NCBI GenBank assembly: GCA_964460935.1
Contig: CAYWSM010000384.1
Span: 1 to 13,348, forward strand
DNA length: 13,348 bases
Origin: DATMXP01 sp964460935
GTDB taxonomy: Bacteria > Acidobacteriota > Terriglobia > Terriglobales > Acidobacteriaceae
Direction of reading: 5' to 3'
Shown: in pieces, positions 1 through 6,520 of the stretch
Position numbering within the stretch: the first letter of the stretch is position 1
How the letters are laid out: each line of letters starts with the position of its first letter
Position numbers and translations under genes: made by a program
The notes under the pieces: generated by a model
Databases searched by the model: none
What the model saw: the letters and a program-made list of their open reading frames with translations, nothing else
Told to the model about the DNA's origin: nothing

Positions 1-1
1 T

Positions 2-52
2 ACGTACCAGCGCAGAGGCCCCGACTACAGCGCGCAATTTGGATTGGAATAA
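2..52 (+). CDS. Possible C-terminal tail of a rightward gene cut by the window edge
   Basis: The frame beginning at base 2 reads 16 codons to a TAA at 50-52, giving a tail that ends in SAQFGLE. Most of its first ten codons end in G or C, as in the clear genes of this window, which is why this frame is preferred. The other two forward frames also stay open for about 33 codons, so the case is weak. No family can be named from so short a piece. From 53 to 221 I see no gene on either strand, only non-coding sequence leading to the hairpin at 222-243. Confidence 0.2.
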   Translation, partial: TYQRRGPDYSAQFGLE

Positions 53-221
53 AAAGCCGCAATCCGCATGCCAAGGACAAGTGCTGGGCGCACGCCGATA
101 AGTAGCTGTTTTTCAATCATTTCTGAAAATCGATCACGAGACAGTTGCAGAGCGGGTGAAGAGAGTTGCACCTAATTGGTAAGGGATTGGAACTCAGGAA
201 AGAGCTACCACCAAACTATAA

Positions 222-243
222 GGGCGGACAAGAGTGTCCGCCC
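222..243 (-). terminator. Rho-independent-type terminator of the S41 protease gene
   Basis: A perfect 9-bp stem (GGGCGGACA at 222-230 paired with TGTCCGCCC at 235-243) closes a 4-base loop, AGAG. Read on the minus strand it begins 21 bases after the protease stop codon and is followed by TTATAGTTT, a modest U-rich tail. In the plus direction the tail is CTTACAAAC, which is poorer, so it should act mainly on the leftward gene, though it could also stop transcripts coming from the left edge. Confidence 0.72.
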
Positions 244-263
244 CTTACAAACAGTGATGATTC

Positions 264-1883
264 TTAGCGATTGCTGGTGGCCAGCGCGGCGTTGCGGGCG
301 CTATTGCGCTCGGCGATGACGCGGCGTGCATTGTCCGCCAGTTCCTTCGCTTGAGGAATTAGTTCGAGACCCTTCTGCACCAACGGGTCGGCTTCGGCAC
401 GAACTTTCAACCCTTCCTCCTGGCCGAAAGCATCGATGAAGATCTCGCTCTTGATGTTTGAGCGGACCCAATCGCTAACCTCAGCAAGGTCCTGTTCCGT
501 AAACGGGATCTTCTCTTCGGTAAGGAACTTGCGGAAGTCCTGCATCACGGGGTCATCGACGGTGAAGGTCTTCTGGAGCTGGTGGCTGATGGTGTAACGC
601 TTGGCGAAGTTGAAGAACGCATAGTGCTGAAGCAGCGTGTCTTGGAAGTGGTTCTGTTTCGGCGTGGCCACTTTTACGTCAGGCGTGATGCCTCCGCCGC
701 CATAGACGGTGCGTCCACTATCGGTGGTCTTCACTTCGCGGTTCGGAGCGGAAGTGTCCTTATCGACCGTGTCGCGGTTGTAGTAGTAGTCGTACAGCGA
801 AACGCCGTTGTAGTCGCGCTGGATGAGGCGTCCGCTGGGCGTGTAGTACTTGGCGGTGGTCAGGGCCAGACCAGTGTTCTCGCTGAGCGGATACACGGTC
901 TGAACGAGACCCTTGCCGAAAGTGGTTTCGCCGACGATCAGAGCGCGATCATGATCCTGAAGCGCGCCAGAGACGATCTCTGCGGCAGATGCGGTGCCGC
1001 GATTCACGAGAACAACGATCGGGTAGTTCTTGCCACCATTGCCGTGTGCAGCGCGGTAAACCTTTTCCGGTGAGGAGCGGCCGTGGTGCGAAACGATCAC
1101 GGCTCCCTTGGGGAGGAACTTATCGGCGACGCCTACGCCTTCGCTCAACAATCCACCGGGATTCTGGCGAAGGTCGAGGATCAGTCCTTTGAGATCGCCC
1201 ATCTCGTCCAGAGCGGACTGGACTTCATGCTCGGTGGTTTCCTGGAATCCGGAGACGTGCATGTAGCCGAGGGCCGGCCGGATGAGGAAATGCAGATCAA
1301 CCGAGTAGCGGGGAATCTCGTCGCGAACGACGGTGAACTCGAGCGGCTTGGGGGTACCTTCACGCAACATCGTGATGCGGACCGTGGTGCCCTTGGGGCC
1401 TTTCAGGAGTTCGGCCACGTCCTGGGTATTCATGTTGTCGGTGGGCTTGCCATCAACGGCAATGATCACGTCGCCCGGATGGATGCCGGCGCGGTAGGCC
1501 GGGGTTCCGACGAACGGAGCAATGACAATGACTTTATTGTTACGCGGTCCGACCTGCATGCCGACGCCGTAGTACTTGCCACGCTGCTCTTCGCGGAGCA
1601 GGGAATAGGACTTCGGATCGAAGAAGTTCGAGTGCGGGTCGAGGACGCGGAGCATGCCCGGAATGGCTCCGTTGTAGATAGCCTTGTCAGCGCTCACCGG
1701 CTCGGCATAGTTCTGCTCGACGAGGTCGTAAACCTGCGAGAATGTGCGCAGGCTGTCACGAATATCGGAGTCGCTGGTGGACGCATTGGAACTGATGCGC
1801 TGACCAAAGAGCGCTCCGAGACAACCACACAAAATGATGACAAAGACGACGAGGAAGAGTGCACGGCGAGAACTACGGACCAT
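264..1883 (-). CDS. ctpA: S41A C-terminal processing peptidase with PDZ domain
   Basis: A 539-residue envelope serine protease of the CtpA/Prc family, which removes or degrades C-terminal tails of exported proteins. Residues 8-28 form a hydrophobic N-terminal anchor or signal; LCGC at 18-21 faintly resembles a lipobox, so lipid anchoring cannot be excluded. A PDZ domain covers about residues 100-188 (YYGVGMQV, then GTPAYRAGIHPGDVIIAVDG), and the S41 catalytic domain about 195-405. The Ser-Lys dyad is Ser299 (GTASAAE) and Lys324 (FGKGLVQ), with the 25-residue spacing seen in E. coli Prc. The substrate-cradle motif LDLRQNPGG is at 236-244. The ATG at 1883 is preceded by GAGGG about 11 bases upstream. 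The gene is single, divergent from tatB, with its own extended -10 promoter at 1954-1962 and a terminator at 222-243. Length and domains are normal for the family. Confidence 0.95.
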   Translation of the reverse strand: MVRSSRRALFLVVFVIILCGCLGALFGQRISSNASTSDSDIRDSLRTFSQVYDLVEQNYAEPVSADKAIYNGAIPGMLRVLDPHSNFFDPKSYSLLREEQRGKYYGVGMQVGPRNNKVIVIAPFVGTPAYRAGIHPGDVIIAVDGKPTDNMNTQDVAELLKGPKGTTVRITMLREGTPKPLEFTVVRDEIPRYSVDLHFLIRPALGYMHVSGFQETTEHEVQSALDEMGDLKGLILDLRQNPGGLLSEGVGVADKFLPKGAVIVSHHGRSSPEKVYRAAHGNGGKNYPIVVLVNRGTASAAEIVSGALQDHDRALIVGETTFGKGLVQTVYPLSENTGLALTTAKYYTPSGRLIQRDYNGVSLYDYYYNRDTVDKDTSAPNREVKTTDSGRTVYGGGGITPDVKVATPKQNHFQDTLLQHYAFFNFAKRYTISHQLQKTFTVDDPVMQDFRKFLTEEKIPFTEQDLAEVSDWVRSNIKSEIFIDAFGQEEGLKVRAEADPLVQKGLELIPQAKELADNARRVIAERNSARNAALATSNR

Positions 1884-1953
1884 CGATTTTGATTCCCTCG
1901 GGCGAGACTGGCGTTTCGGACGAAATGGCCTTCAACCCGGCTATCTGAGCTGC

Positions 1954-1962
1954 AGTATAGCA
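1954..1962 (-). promoter_or_regulatory. Extended -10 promoter for the S41 protease gene
   Basis: On the minus strand this reads TGC followed by TATACT, a textbook extended -10 element (TGn plus a hexamer with one mismatch to TATAAT). No good -35 hexamer lies at the usual distance upstream, which is typical when the TG extension is present. Transcription would start near 1947, leaving a leader of about 64 bases before the ATG at 1883. Inferred from sequence only. Confidence 0.5.
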
Positions 1963-2107
1963 TGGAAAATCAGGCACTTTCGGGCGCTGAACCAGACGCC
2001 TAGTTACTTAGATGCTGATCGGCAGCAATACGCTCTTAGACGCTCGCGGGACGGGTAAGTTACGGAAAATTTGGGTACTCGCACACGACTGAGGGTTGTA
2101 CGTCACA

Positions 2108-2136
2108 TTGCCGTGGGCGCGGTGGCAAAGTATGAT
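2108..2136 (+). promoter_or_regulatory. Sigma-70-type promoter of tatB-tatC, very close to the start codon
   Basis: TTGCCG at 2108-2113 and TATGAT at 2131-2136 are separated by exactly 17 bases and match the vegetative -35 and -10 consensus at 4 and 5 of 6 positions. The start codon of tatB is at 2146, so initiation would fall about 3 to 5 bases before it. That predicts an almost leaderless transcript. There is only a poor purine-rich stretch (GATGAG) upstream of the ATG. Confidence 0.5.
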
Positions 2137-2145
2137 GAGTATCGT

Positions 2146-2568
2146 ATGAATCTCGGCTTTACCGAAATGGCGTTCATATTTGTTCTGGCGCTTATCATCT
2201 TTGGGCCCAAGAAGTTGCCGGAAATCGGCCGCCAAATCGGGAAAGCGCTGGCAGAGTTCAAGCGCGCCTCGAACGAATTCAAATGGCAATTGGAAGCAGA
2301 AATGCGCCAGATCGAGGCCGAGGCTACACGCGAGAGGCTGACTAAGGAATCGAAGGCCACAGAGCCCACGGGATCGATTGCGCCTCCATCGGGTGCAGCG
2401 CCGACCAATGGCGAAGCGAAACCAGAGTCGCAGCCCGAGATCTACCCCACCACCTTTGGACTGGAATTTCGTCCCACAAGGACGGAGACCGTTCCGTCGG
2501 CTCCAGGAAGTGAGCTGATCGACGCGCCGGACCCGACGCCGCACACGGCAAAGAGTCAAGATGCCTGA
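2146..2568 (+). CDS. tatB: Twin-arginine translocase TatA/TatB-family subunit, TatB-like
   Basis: A 140-residue subunit of the twin-arginine (Tat) system, which moves folded proteins across the inner membrane. It has one N-terminal membrane helix (about residues 5-19), the family hinge FGPKKLPEIG (19-28), an amphipathic helix (about 29-60), then a polar, Pro-rich tail without clear structure. The N-terminus NLGFTE resembles the IGFSE of TatB, and the length and position next to tatC also favour TatB over TatA; a TatA/TatE call is possible, and in two-component Tat systems one such protein does both jobs. The ATG at 2146 was chosen because an upstream TTG (2071) would add 25 residues in front of the conserved N-terminus. 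The TGA at 2566-2568 lies inside tatC, so the two are probably translationally coupled. Confidence 0.9.
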   Translation: MNLGFTEMAFIFVLALIIFGPKKLPEIGRQIGKALAEFKRASNEFKWQLEAEMRQIEAEATRERLTKESKATEPTGSIAPPSGAAPTNGEAKPESQPEIYPTTFGLEFRPTRTETVPSAPGSELIDAPDPTPHTAKSQDA

Positions 2569-3361
2569 TCTGGAGACGATAGCAACAGCAGCTCGCGAAA
2601 AAGTCACCGAAAAGATGTCGGCGATGAGCTTCCTCGAACACCTCGAGGAACTGCGGAAGCGGATTATCTATTCGCTGATTGCGGTCGCCGCCGGCTTCGG
2701 CATCTGCTGGAATTACGCGGAGAAGATCTACGGGTATATGCAGGCGCCGATCATGAAGGCGCTGGCGCACAACCACATGGATCAGAAGCTGGTCTATTTG
2801 AATCCCACCGAGCCTTTCAACATGTATTTGAAGATCGGGCTGCTGGCGGGATTGTTCGTGGCTTCTCCGTTCGTGTTGTACCAGGTGTGGGCTTTCATCG
2901 CACCGGGCCTGTATCGCAATGAAAAGCGGTATGTGATGCCGTTCATGGTGTTTAGCGTGGGGCTCTTTCTCGCTGGCGGCATCTTCGGGTATTACATCGT
3001 GTATCCGGCGGCCCTCGACTTCCTCGTCAGCTACGGCAAGCAGTTCCAGCCGATGATCACGATCGGCGAATACACAGACCTGTTTCTCACGATCATTATC
3101 GGATTGGGTGTCGTATTCGAGATGCCAATCCTCGTGTTCTTCCTGGCACTGATGGGTATCGTGAGCCCACGGTGGATGTGGAGCAACCTGCGGTATTCCA
3201 TTCTGGTGATATTTATCATCGCGGCGATTCTGACTCCGACAACGGACATCATGAACATGTGCGTGTTTGCAGCGCCGATGATCGCGCTGTATCTGGTGAG
3301 CATTGGTGTGGCGTGGCTGGTTCATCCGAAGCGGCGGAAGAGAGCAATCAGTGAACAGTGA
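2561..3361 (+). CDS. tatC: Twin-arginine translocase subunit TatC
   Basis: A 266-residue polytopic core of the Tat translocase; with TatB it binds RR signal peptides and recruits TatA. The hydrophobic pattern gives the six expected membrane segments. Signature residues are present: HLEELRKR (27-34) with Glu30, YQVWAFIAP (107-115) with Phe112, Glu121 after GLYRN, and FEMP with Glu187; these correspond to E. coli Glu15, Phe94, Glu103 and Glu170. The ATG at 2561 overlaps the end of tatB by 8 bases; a later in-frame ATG (2615 or 2624) would still keep the EELRKR motif, so the first 18 to 21 residues are less certain. The last four codons (ISEQ) and the stop fall inside a 7-base repeat array beginning at 3347, so the natural C-terminus may have been rewritten by the repeat. 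Confidence 0.96.
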   Translation: MPDLETIATAAREKVTEKMSAMSFLEHLEELRKRIIYSLIAVAAGFGICWNYAEKIYGYMQAPIMKALAHNHMDQKLVYLNPTEPFNMYLKIGLLAGLFVASPFVLYQVWAFIAPGLYRNEKRYVMPFMVFSVGLFLAGGIFGYYIVYPAALDFLVSYGKQFQPMITIGEYTDLFLTIIIGLGVVFEMPILVFFLALMGIVSPRWMWSNLRYSILVIFIIAAILTPTTDIMNMCVFAAPMIALYLVSIGVAWLVHPKRRKRAISEQ

Positions 3362-3381
3362 TCAGTGGACAGTGGTCAGTC
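3347..3381 (+). repeat. Heptamer tandem repeat array A (NNCAGTG), overlapping the tatC stop
   Basis: Five consecutive 7-base units start at 3347, 3354, 3361, 3368 and 3375. Four end in CAGTG and the fifth is GTCAGTC. Units one and three are identical (ATCAGTG). The tatC stop TGA at 3359-3361 is made from repeat bases. The next 7 bases begin with ATTG, the core of the arrays at 4508 and 11190. Strand is nominal. Confidence 0.7.
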
Positions 3382-3392
3382 ATTGAGCGCTG

Positions 3393-3441
3393 CAGACTAA
3401 CGGAGCTTCGCTCCGTCTGACTGGGCGGGGCGCCCGGTCCC
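3393..3441. repeat. Double-hairpin intergenic element downstream of tatC
   Basis: The first hairpin has stem CGGAGC (3401-3406) and GCTCCG (3410-3415) around a TTC loop, extended by CAGA (3393-3396) pairing with TCTG (3416-3419) across a 4-base bulge. A G/C palindrome, GGGCGCCC (3428-3435), follows inside a GC-rich stretch. There is no U-run, so it is not a standard terminator in either direction. Compact paired hairpins of this kind are often members of a dispersed intergenic family (REP-like); that cannot be tested from one window. The rest of 3362-3480 contains a short CACT repeat and an AT-rich stretch before the next gene. Confidence 0.45.
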
Positions 3442-3469
3442 ACACTCACTCACTTTTGGTCGCACATCC

Positions 3470-3475
3470 TATAAA
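3470..3475 (+). promoter_or_regulatory. Weak -10-like box before the glutaminyl cyclase gene
   Basis: TATAAA lies five bases before the proposed TTG start at 3481. No -35 match is found 16 to 18 bases upstream, and there is no ribosome-binding site in front of the start. It may be a promoter for a leaderless message or simply an AT-rich stretch. Confidence 0.22.
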
Positions 3476-3480
3476 CTTAG

Positions 3481-4479
3481 TTGGTGTTGATACGAACTGT
3501 ACTCGCGTGTGCTTTGGCTACAGCGTCATTCGGATGCTCGCAGCAACCAAAGGCGCAGGACAAGCCGGCGGAATCTTCGTCGCAGGCTGCTTCTTCGCAA
3601 AGTCCTGTTATCAAGAATATCAGCATGAACTCTGCTGCGCCGGAAGCATCTGCTCCAGCCACGGTAGTTACTGCTCCTAAGGTGAACGGGAGCAAGGCGA
3701 TGCAGTACACGCGGGAGGTCGTGGCGATTGGGCCGCGTCCGCTAGGAAGCGCTGGGCATAAGCAAGTACAGTCATATATCCGAGAACATTTACGGAACGA
3801 CTCGCTCGAAGAAGACGCCTTCATTGCAGATACGCCAGTTGGCAAGTTTCCAGGAATCAACTTCATTGGCAAATTTCCAGGCTCGAAGGATGGACTGGTT
3901 GTGATCGCTGGCCATTACGACACGAAGATGCTAAAGAACTTCGTGGGAGCGAATGACGGTGGATCGAGCACGGGATTGCCTCTGGAACTTGCAAACGTGC
4001 TTCGGGAGCACAAAGCGGGACGTCCGACAGTATGGATCGTGCTCTTCGACGCCGAAGAGGCAGTGAAGGAATGGACCGATACAGACAGCACCTACGGTAG
4101 CCGACATCTGGCTGAGAAATGGCAGCAGGGAGGAATGCTGACGAAGATCAATGCCTTCCTGTTGCTGGATATGATTGGAGATGCTGACTTGGATATCCAG
4201 CGCGACACGAATTCAACGTCATGGCTGGAAGACAAGGTGTATCAATCTGCCGAAAAGCTTGGGTACAGCGCCCATTTTTTTGCGCGCGAAGGTCCTGATT
4301 TCGACGATCATATTCCTTTTGTGCAGCGAGGAGTTCCGTGTGCGGATTTGATTGATTTGAACTATGGGCCGGACAATAGCTATTGGCACACTCCGAAAGA
4401 TACTATCGACAAGCTCAGTGCCAAGAGTCTGGAAATCACAGGGAACACGGTGCTACAGGTGGTTTGGAACCTGCAGTAA
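3481..4479 (+). CDS. M28-family glutaminyl-peptide cyclotransferase (animal-type glutaminyl cyclase)
   Basis: A 332-residue exported zinc enzyme. Its closest recognisable relatives are mammalian-type glutaminyl cyclases, which convert N-terminal Gln to pyroglutamate, rather than generic M28 aminopeptidases. Residues 4-18 form a signal peptide ending at Cys19 (ASFGC, an imperfect lipobox), followed by a Ser/Ala-rich linker to about 70, so it is probably a periplasmic lipoprotein. Zinc ligands by comparison with human QC are Asp159 (GANDGG), Glu193 (FDAEEA) and His303 (YWHTPKD); Glu192 is the catalytic acid. QC hallmarks are STYGSRHLAEKW (203-214), LLLDMIGD (227-234) and DDHIPFVQRGVP (275-286), plus Trp302 before the ligand His. 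The TTG at 3481 is the best available start because the signal peptide needs it; GTG 3484 is an alternative and no ribosome-binding site is seen. It converges on the Rieske gene, with array B between. Confidence 0.85.
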   Translation: MVLIRTVLACALATASFGCSQQPKAQDKPAESSSQAASSQSPVIKNISMNSAAPEASAPATVVTAPKVNGSKAMQYTREVVAIGPRPLGSAGHKQVQSYIREHLRNDSLEEDAFIADTPVGKFPGINFIGKFPGSKDGLVVIAGHYDTKMLKNFVGANDGGSSTGLPLELANVLREHKAGRPTVWIVLFDAEEAVKEWTDTDSTYGSRHLAEKWQQGGMLTKINAFLLLDMIGDADLDIQRDTNSTSWLEDKVYQSAEKLGYSAHFFAREGPDFDDHIPFVQRGVPCADLIDLNYGPDNSYWHTPKDTIDKLSAKSLEITGNTVLQVVWNLQ

Positions 4480-4507
4480 TCACAGATTTGAAGATTCAGA
4501 TTGAAAA

Positions 4508-4591
4508 ATTGTGTATTGACTATTGTTTATTGAATATTGAAATTCCTGGTGCTGGGCAATAACCAATACGCAATAACCAATAAACAATCTG
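4508..4591. repeat. Heptamer array B: five ATTGNNN units facing five CAATNNN units
   Basis: Five units with core ATTG start at 4508, 4515, 4522, 4529 and 4536. After 14 non-matching bases (two repeat lengths), five units with core CAAT start at 4557, 4564, 4571, 4578 and 4585. The arrangement is symmetric: each ATTG can pair with a CAAT when folded about the centre. Shifted by two units, ATTGTTTATTG (4522-4532) is the exact reverse complement of 4578-4588. Degenerate copies extend left to about 4486. The array fills the gap between two convergent genes: the left one stops at 4479 and the right one begins its stop codon at 4592. It could act as a bidirectional transcription stop. Confidence 0.8.
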
Positions 4592-5416
4592 TTACGCGGC
4601 TTCTTTGCTTCCCTCTCTTTTCCCCTCTCCTCGTTTTGGATAAACGAAGACCTCATCGCCGCGTGTGACGACGTCGTAGGTCAGGATGTGCTCGGTGGCG
4701 GGGCCGGAGACAACGCGTCCCGTTGTCATGTCAAATTGCGAGCCATGCCAAGGGCACTGGACGGTGCATCCAATTGCTGCTCCGTCGGAGAGTGGGCCAC
4801 CTTTATGAGTGCAGCGGTCACCGAAGGCGACGATTCCTTGCGCACAGCGGCTAACTGCGATGCGGGCTCCCTGGATGGTTGCCAGTAAGAGTTGACCTTC
4901 CGCTATATCCGAGGCGCGGCAGACCGGCTGGTTCCAGTCGGTGAGGCGAACCTCTTTATATTTCGCGGCATTGGCGTAGCGGTGATCGACAGCAATCTGA
5001 TTGCGGTACACGAGCGTAGCGCCAAGCCATCCGGAGAAGCCGATCAAGACGACACCGCAAGCGGAGAGGATCAGCGAGGTATTGTCGGCCATAACGCCGG
5101 GGCCGCCGCGATACGCAGCATCGGCGATAAAGGCGACCATCATCAGACCGTTGAGAATGGCGTGCTGATATCCGCGGGAACGTCCGCTGGAGTGTTTCGG
5201 CACCACCGAGAACAGATCGATGAGGCCGGGAATGGCGGCAATGGTGGCTGCAATGAGTCCGGCAATGATGCAGTACCAAGCGGCAGCGGACAGTGAGGGC
5301 ATGTCGCGCCAGCGGGCGATCAGGTCGAAGATGAAGCTCGTGACCAGCAGGCCAATCGGGAAAGCGACCAACATAGGATGGATCGGGTGAGATGCGATGG
5401 AAGCACGAGAGCGCAT
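4592..5416 (-). CDS. DUF2231 membrane protein fused to a Rieske [2Fe-2S] domain
   Basis: A 274-residue fusion. The N-terminal part (about 1-140) is a DUF2231 domain, recognised by HPIHPMLVAFPIGLL (10-24) and four predicted membrane helices (about 14-34, 46-66, 86-102, 115-136). The C-terminal part (about 155-260) is a Rieske-type ferredoxin domain with cluster ligands Cys202 and His204 (CTHKGG) and Cys221 and His224 (CPWHGSQFD), ending in a charged tail. It is likely a membrane-tethered electron carrier, but its partner is unknown; the Rieske half resembles the small ferredoxins of dioxygenase systems, and no oxygenase gene is nearby. The ATG at 5416 has an AGGA about 8 bases upstream. The gene stands alone, divergent from terC. 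Its stop codon abuts array B directly. Confidence 0.9.
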   Translation of the reverse strand: MRSRASIASHPIHPMLVAFPIGLLVTSFIFDLIARWRDMPSLSAAAWYCIIAGLIAATIAAIPGLIDLFSVVPKHSSGRSRGYQHAILNGLMMVAFIADAAYRGGPGVMADNTSLILSACGVVLIGFSGWLGATLVYRNQIAVDHRYANAAKYKEVRLTDWNQPVCRASDIAEGQLLLATIQGARIAVSRCAQGIVAFGDRCTHKGGPLSDGAAIGCTVQCPWHGSQFDMTTGRVVSGPATEHILTYDVVTRGDEVFVYPKRGEGKREGSKEAA

Positions 5417-5472
5417 AGTTGTTCCTGAGTGTTGGGATTGCCTGTGATGGCGCGAAGGATGGCTGGATAAAG

Positions 5473-5502
5473 TTGGCTGACAGGCTCGTTTTCGTTTCTA
5501 AT
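5473..5502 (+). promoter_or_regulatory. Candidate promoter of the TerC-family gene
   Basis: TTGGCT (5473-5478) and TCTAAT (5497-5502) are 18 bases apart and match the vegetative consensus at 4 and 5 of 6 positions. Initiation near 5509 would leave a leader of about 75 bases. I looked for the manganese (yybP-ykoY) riboswitch often found before terC-type genes and did not recognise its conserved features. The rest of the 167-base gap shows nothing clear. Confidence 0.38.
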
Positions 5503-5583
5503 GCGGAACACCGGTGAAATCCATGAAAGGCTGCTCGGAAATAGAGCTGGTCAAGTTGACGGGAGCTGATCGCAGGTGACGAG

Positions 5584-6504
5584 TTGAACGGGCTGATCTT
5601 CTGGATACTGTTTCTCTCCTTTGTGGGCGTGATGCTGGTGCTGGATCTCGCGGTGTTCAATCGCGGACCGCACACCGTGCGTTTCAAAGAGGCGATTGGC
5701 TGGAGCATCTTTTGGATCGGTCTGGCAGCCGCGTTCGCGGTGCTGGTGTACTTTTGGCGAGGGAAGACTCCGGCACTCGATTTCGTTACCGGATACCTGA
5801 TTGAAGAGTCGCTCAGCGTCGATAACCTGTTCGTTTTTCTGCTGATCTTCAAATATTTCAAGGTGCCATCGCAGTACCAGCACAAGGTGCTGTTTTGGGG
5901 AATCATCGGTGCGCTGGTCATGCGCTTTTTGTTCATCATTGCGGGCGTGGCACTCATCAACCGCTTCCACTGGATCATTTACATCTTCGGCGTATTCCTG
6001 GTGTACACGGGAATAAAACTGTTCCGGAGTTCGGATTCGAAGGTAAACCCCGAGAGCAATCCAGTGCTGAAATGGGTGCGCAAAGTGGTGCCGGTTACGC
6101 CGGATTACGTGAAGGGGAAGTTCCTGGTCCGAAATAGGGGCTTGTACGCGACGCCATTGTTGCTGGTGCTGGTGGTCATTGAGACGACGGATGTGGTGTT
6201 TGCCGCAGATTCCATTCCTGCGGTGCTGGCGATCACACGCGATCCGTTCATCGTGTTCACGTCGAATGTATTCGCAATTCTGGGATTGCGGTCTCTGTAC
6301 TTTGCGCTGGCGGGAATGATGGAGTTGTTCCATTTCCTGCACTATGGGTTGGCCGTTATCTTGAGCTTCATCGGCATTAAGATGCTGTTGTCGAACCACT
6401 ATCACCTGCCTACGCCTGTAGCGCTGGGAGTGGTGGGGGGAGTACTGGCTGTGTCGGTGGTGGCGTCGATACTCTTCCCGAAAAAAGAAGAGGTTAGGAG
6501 TTAG
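5584..6504 (+). CDS. TerC/Alx-family integral membrane protein
   Basis: A 306-residue multi-pass inner-membrane protein of the TerC family. Members are linked to tellurium resistance and, in E. coli Alx and Bacillus homologues, to manganese export and metal supply for exported enzymes. Eight or nine hydrophobic segments are visible. Two acidic membrane motifs likely to bind metal are intact: EESLSVDN (74-81) and ETTDVVFAADS (200-210). The TTG start at 5584 is supported by AGGTGA at 5574-5579 and by starting just before the first helix. Length and motifs match the Alx-like branch. The last codons (EEVRS) and the TAG stop run into array C, so the C-terminus may have been set by the repeat. The metal transported cannot be read from sequence. 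Confidence 0.92.
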   Translation: MNGLIFWILFLSFVGVMLVLDLAVFNRGPHTVRFKEAIGWSIFWIGLAAAFAVLVYFWRGKTPALDFVTGYLIEESLSVDNLFVFLLIFKYFKVPSQYQHKVLFWGIIGALVMRFLFIIAGVALINRFHWIIYIFGVFLVYTGIKLFRSSDSKVNPESNPVLKWVRKVVPVTPDYVKGKFLVRNRGLYATPLLLVLVVIETTDVVFAADSIPAVLAITRDPFIVFTSNVFAILGLRSLYFALAGMMELFHFLHYGLAVILSFIGIKMLLSNHYHLPTPVALGVVGGVLAVSVVASILFPKKEEVRS

Positions 6505-6520
6505 GAGTTGGTGGGTAGGA
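6493..6520 (+). repeat. Heptamer array C (GTTAGGA), overlapping the terC stop
   Basis: Two identical units GTTAGGA start at 6493 and 6500, followed in the same register by two diverged units at 6507 (GTTGGTG) and 6514 (GGTAGGA). The next 7 bases, at 6521, are ATTGACA, again an ATTG core. The TAG stop of the TerC gene (6502-6504) lies inside the second unit. Smaller and more degenerate than arrays A, B and D. Confidence 0.55.

Noticed and set aside
1083..1892. 269-codon open frame on the plus strand opposite the S41 protease
   Set aside because: It is antisense to a gene with complete catalytic and PDZ motifs. Its product has no recognisable domain, and long antisense frames are expected in GC-rich coding DNA.
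2342..3325. 327-codon open frame on the minus strand opposite tatB-tatC
   Set aside because: Its product is very rich in His, Arg and Gln with no domain, which is typical of the reverse complement of a membrane protein gene. TatC is certain on the other strand.
3442..3454. CACT tetramer repeat
   Set aside because: Only about three copies and no structure; not distinguishable from chance.
5417..5583. Possible manganese riboswitch before the TerC-family gene
   Set aside because: yybP-ykoY riboswitches often precede terC-like genes, but I could not find the conserved loop motifs or a convincing fold here.
5551..6405. 284-codon minus-strand frame opposite the TerC-family gene
   Set aside because: It has the same His/Gln-rich shadow composition, and the opposite strand has intact TerC motifs.
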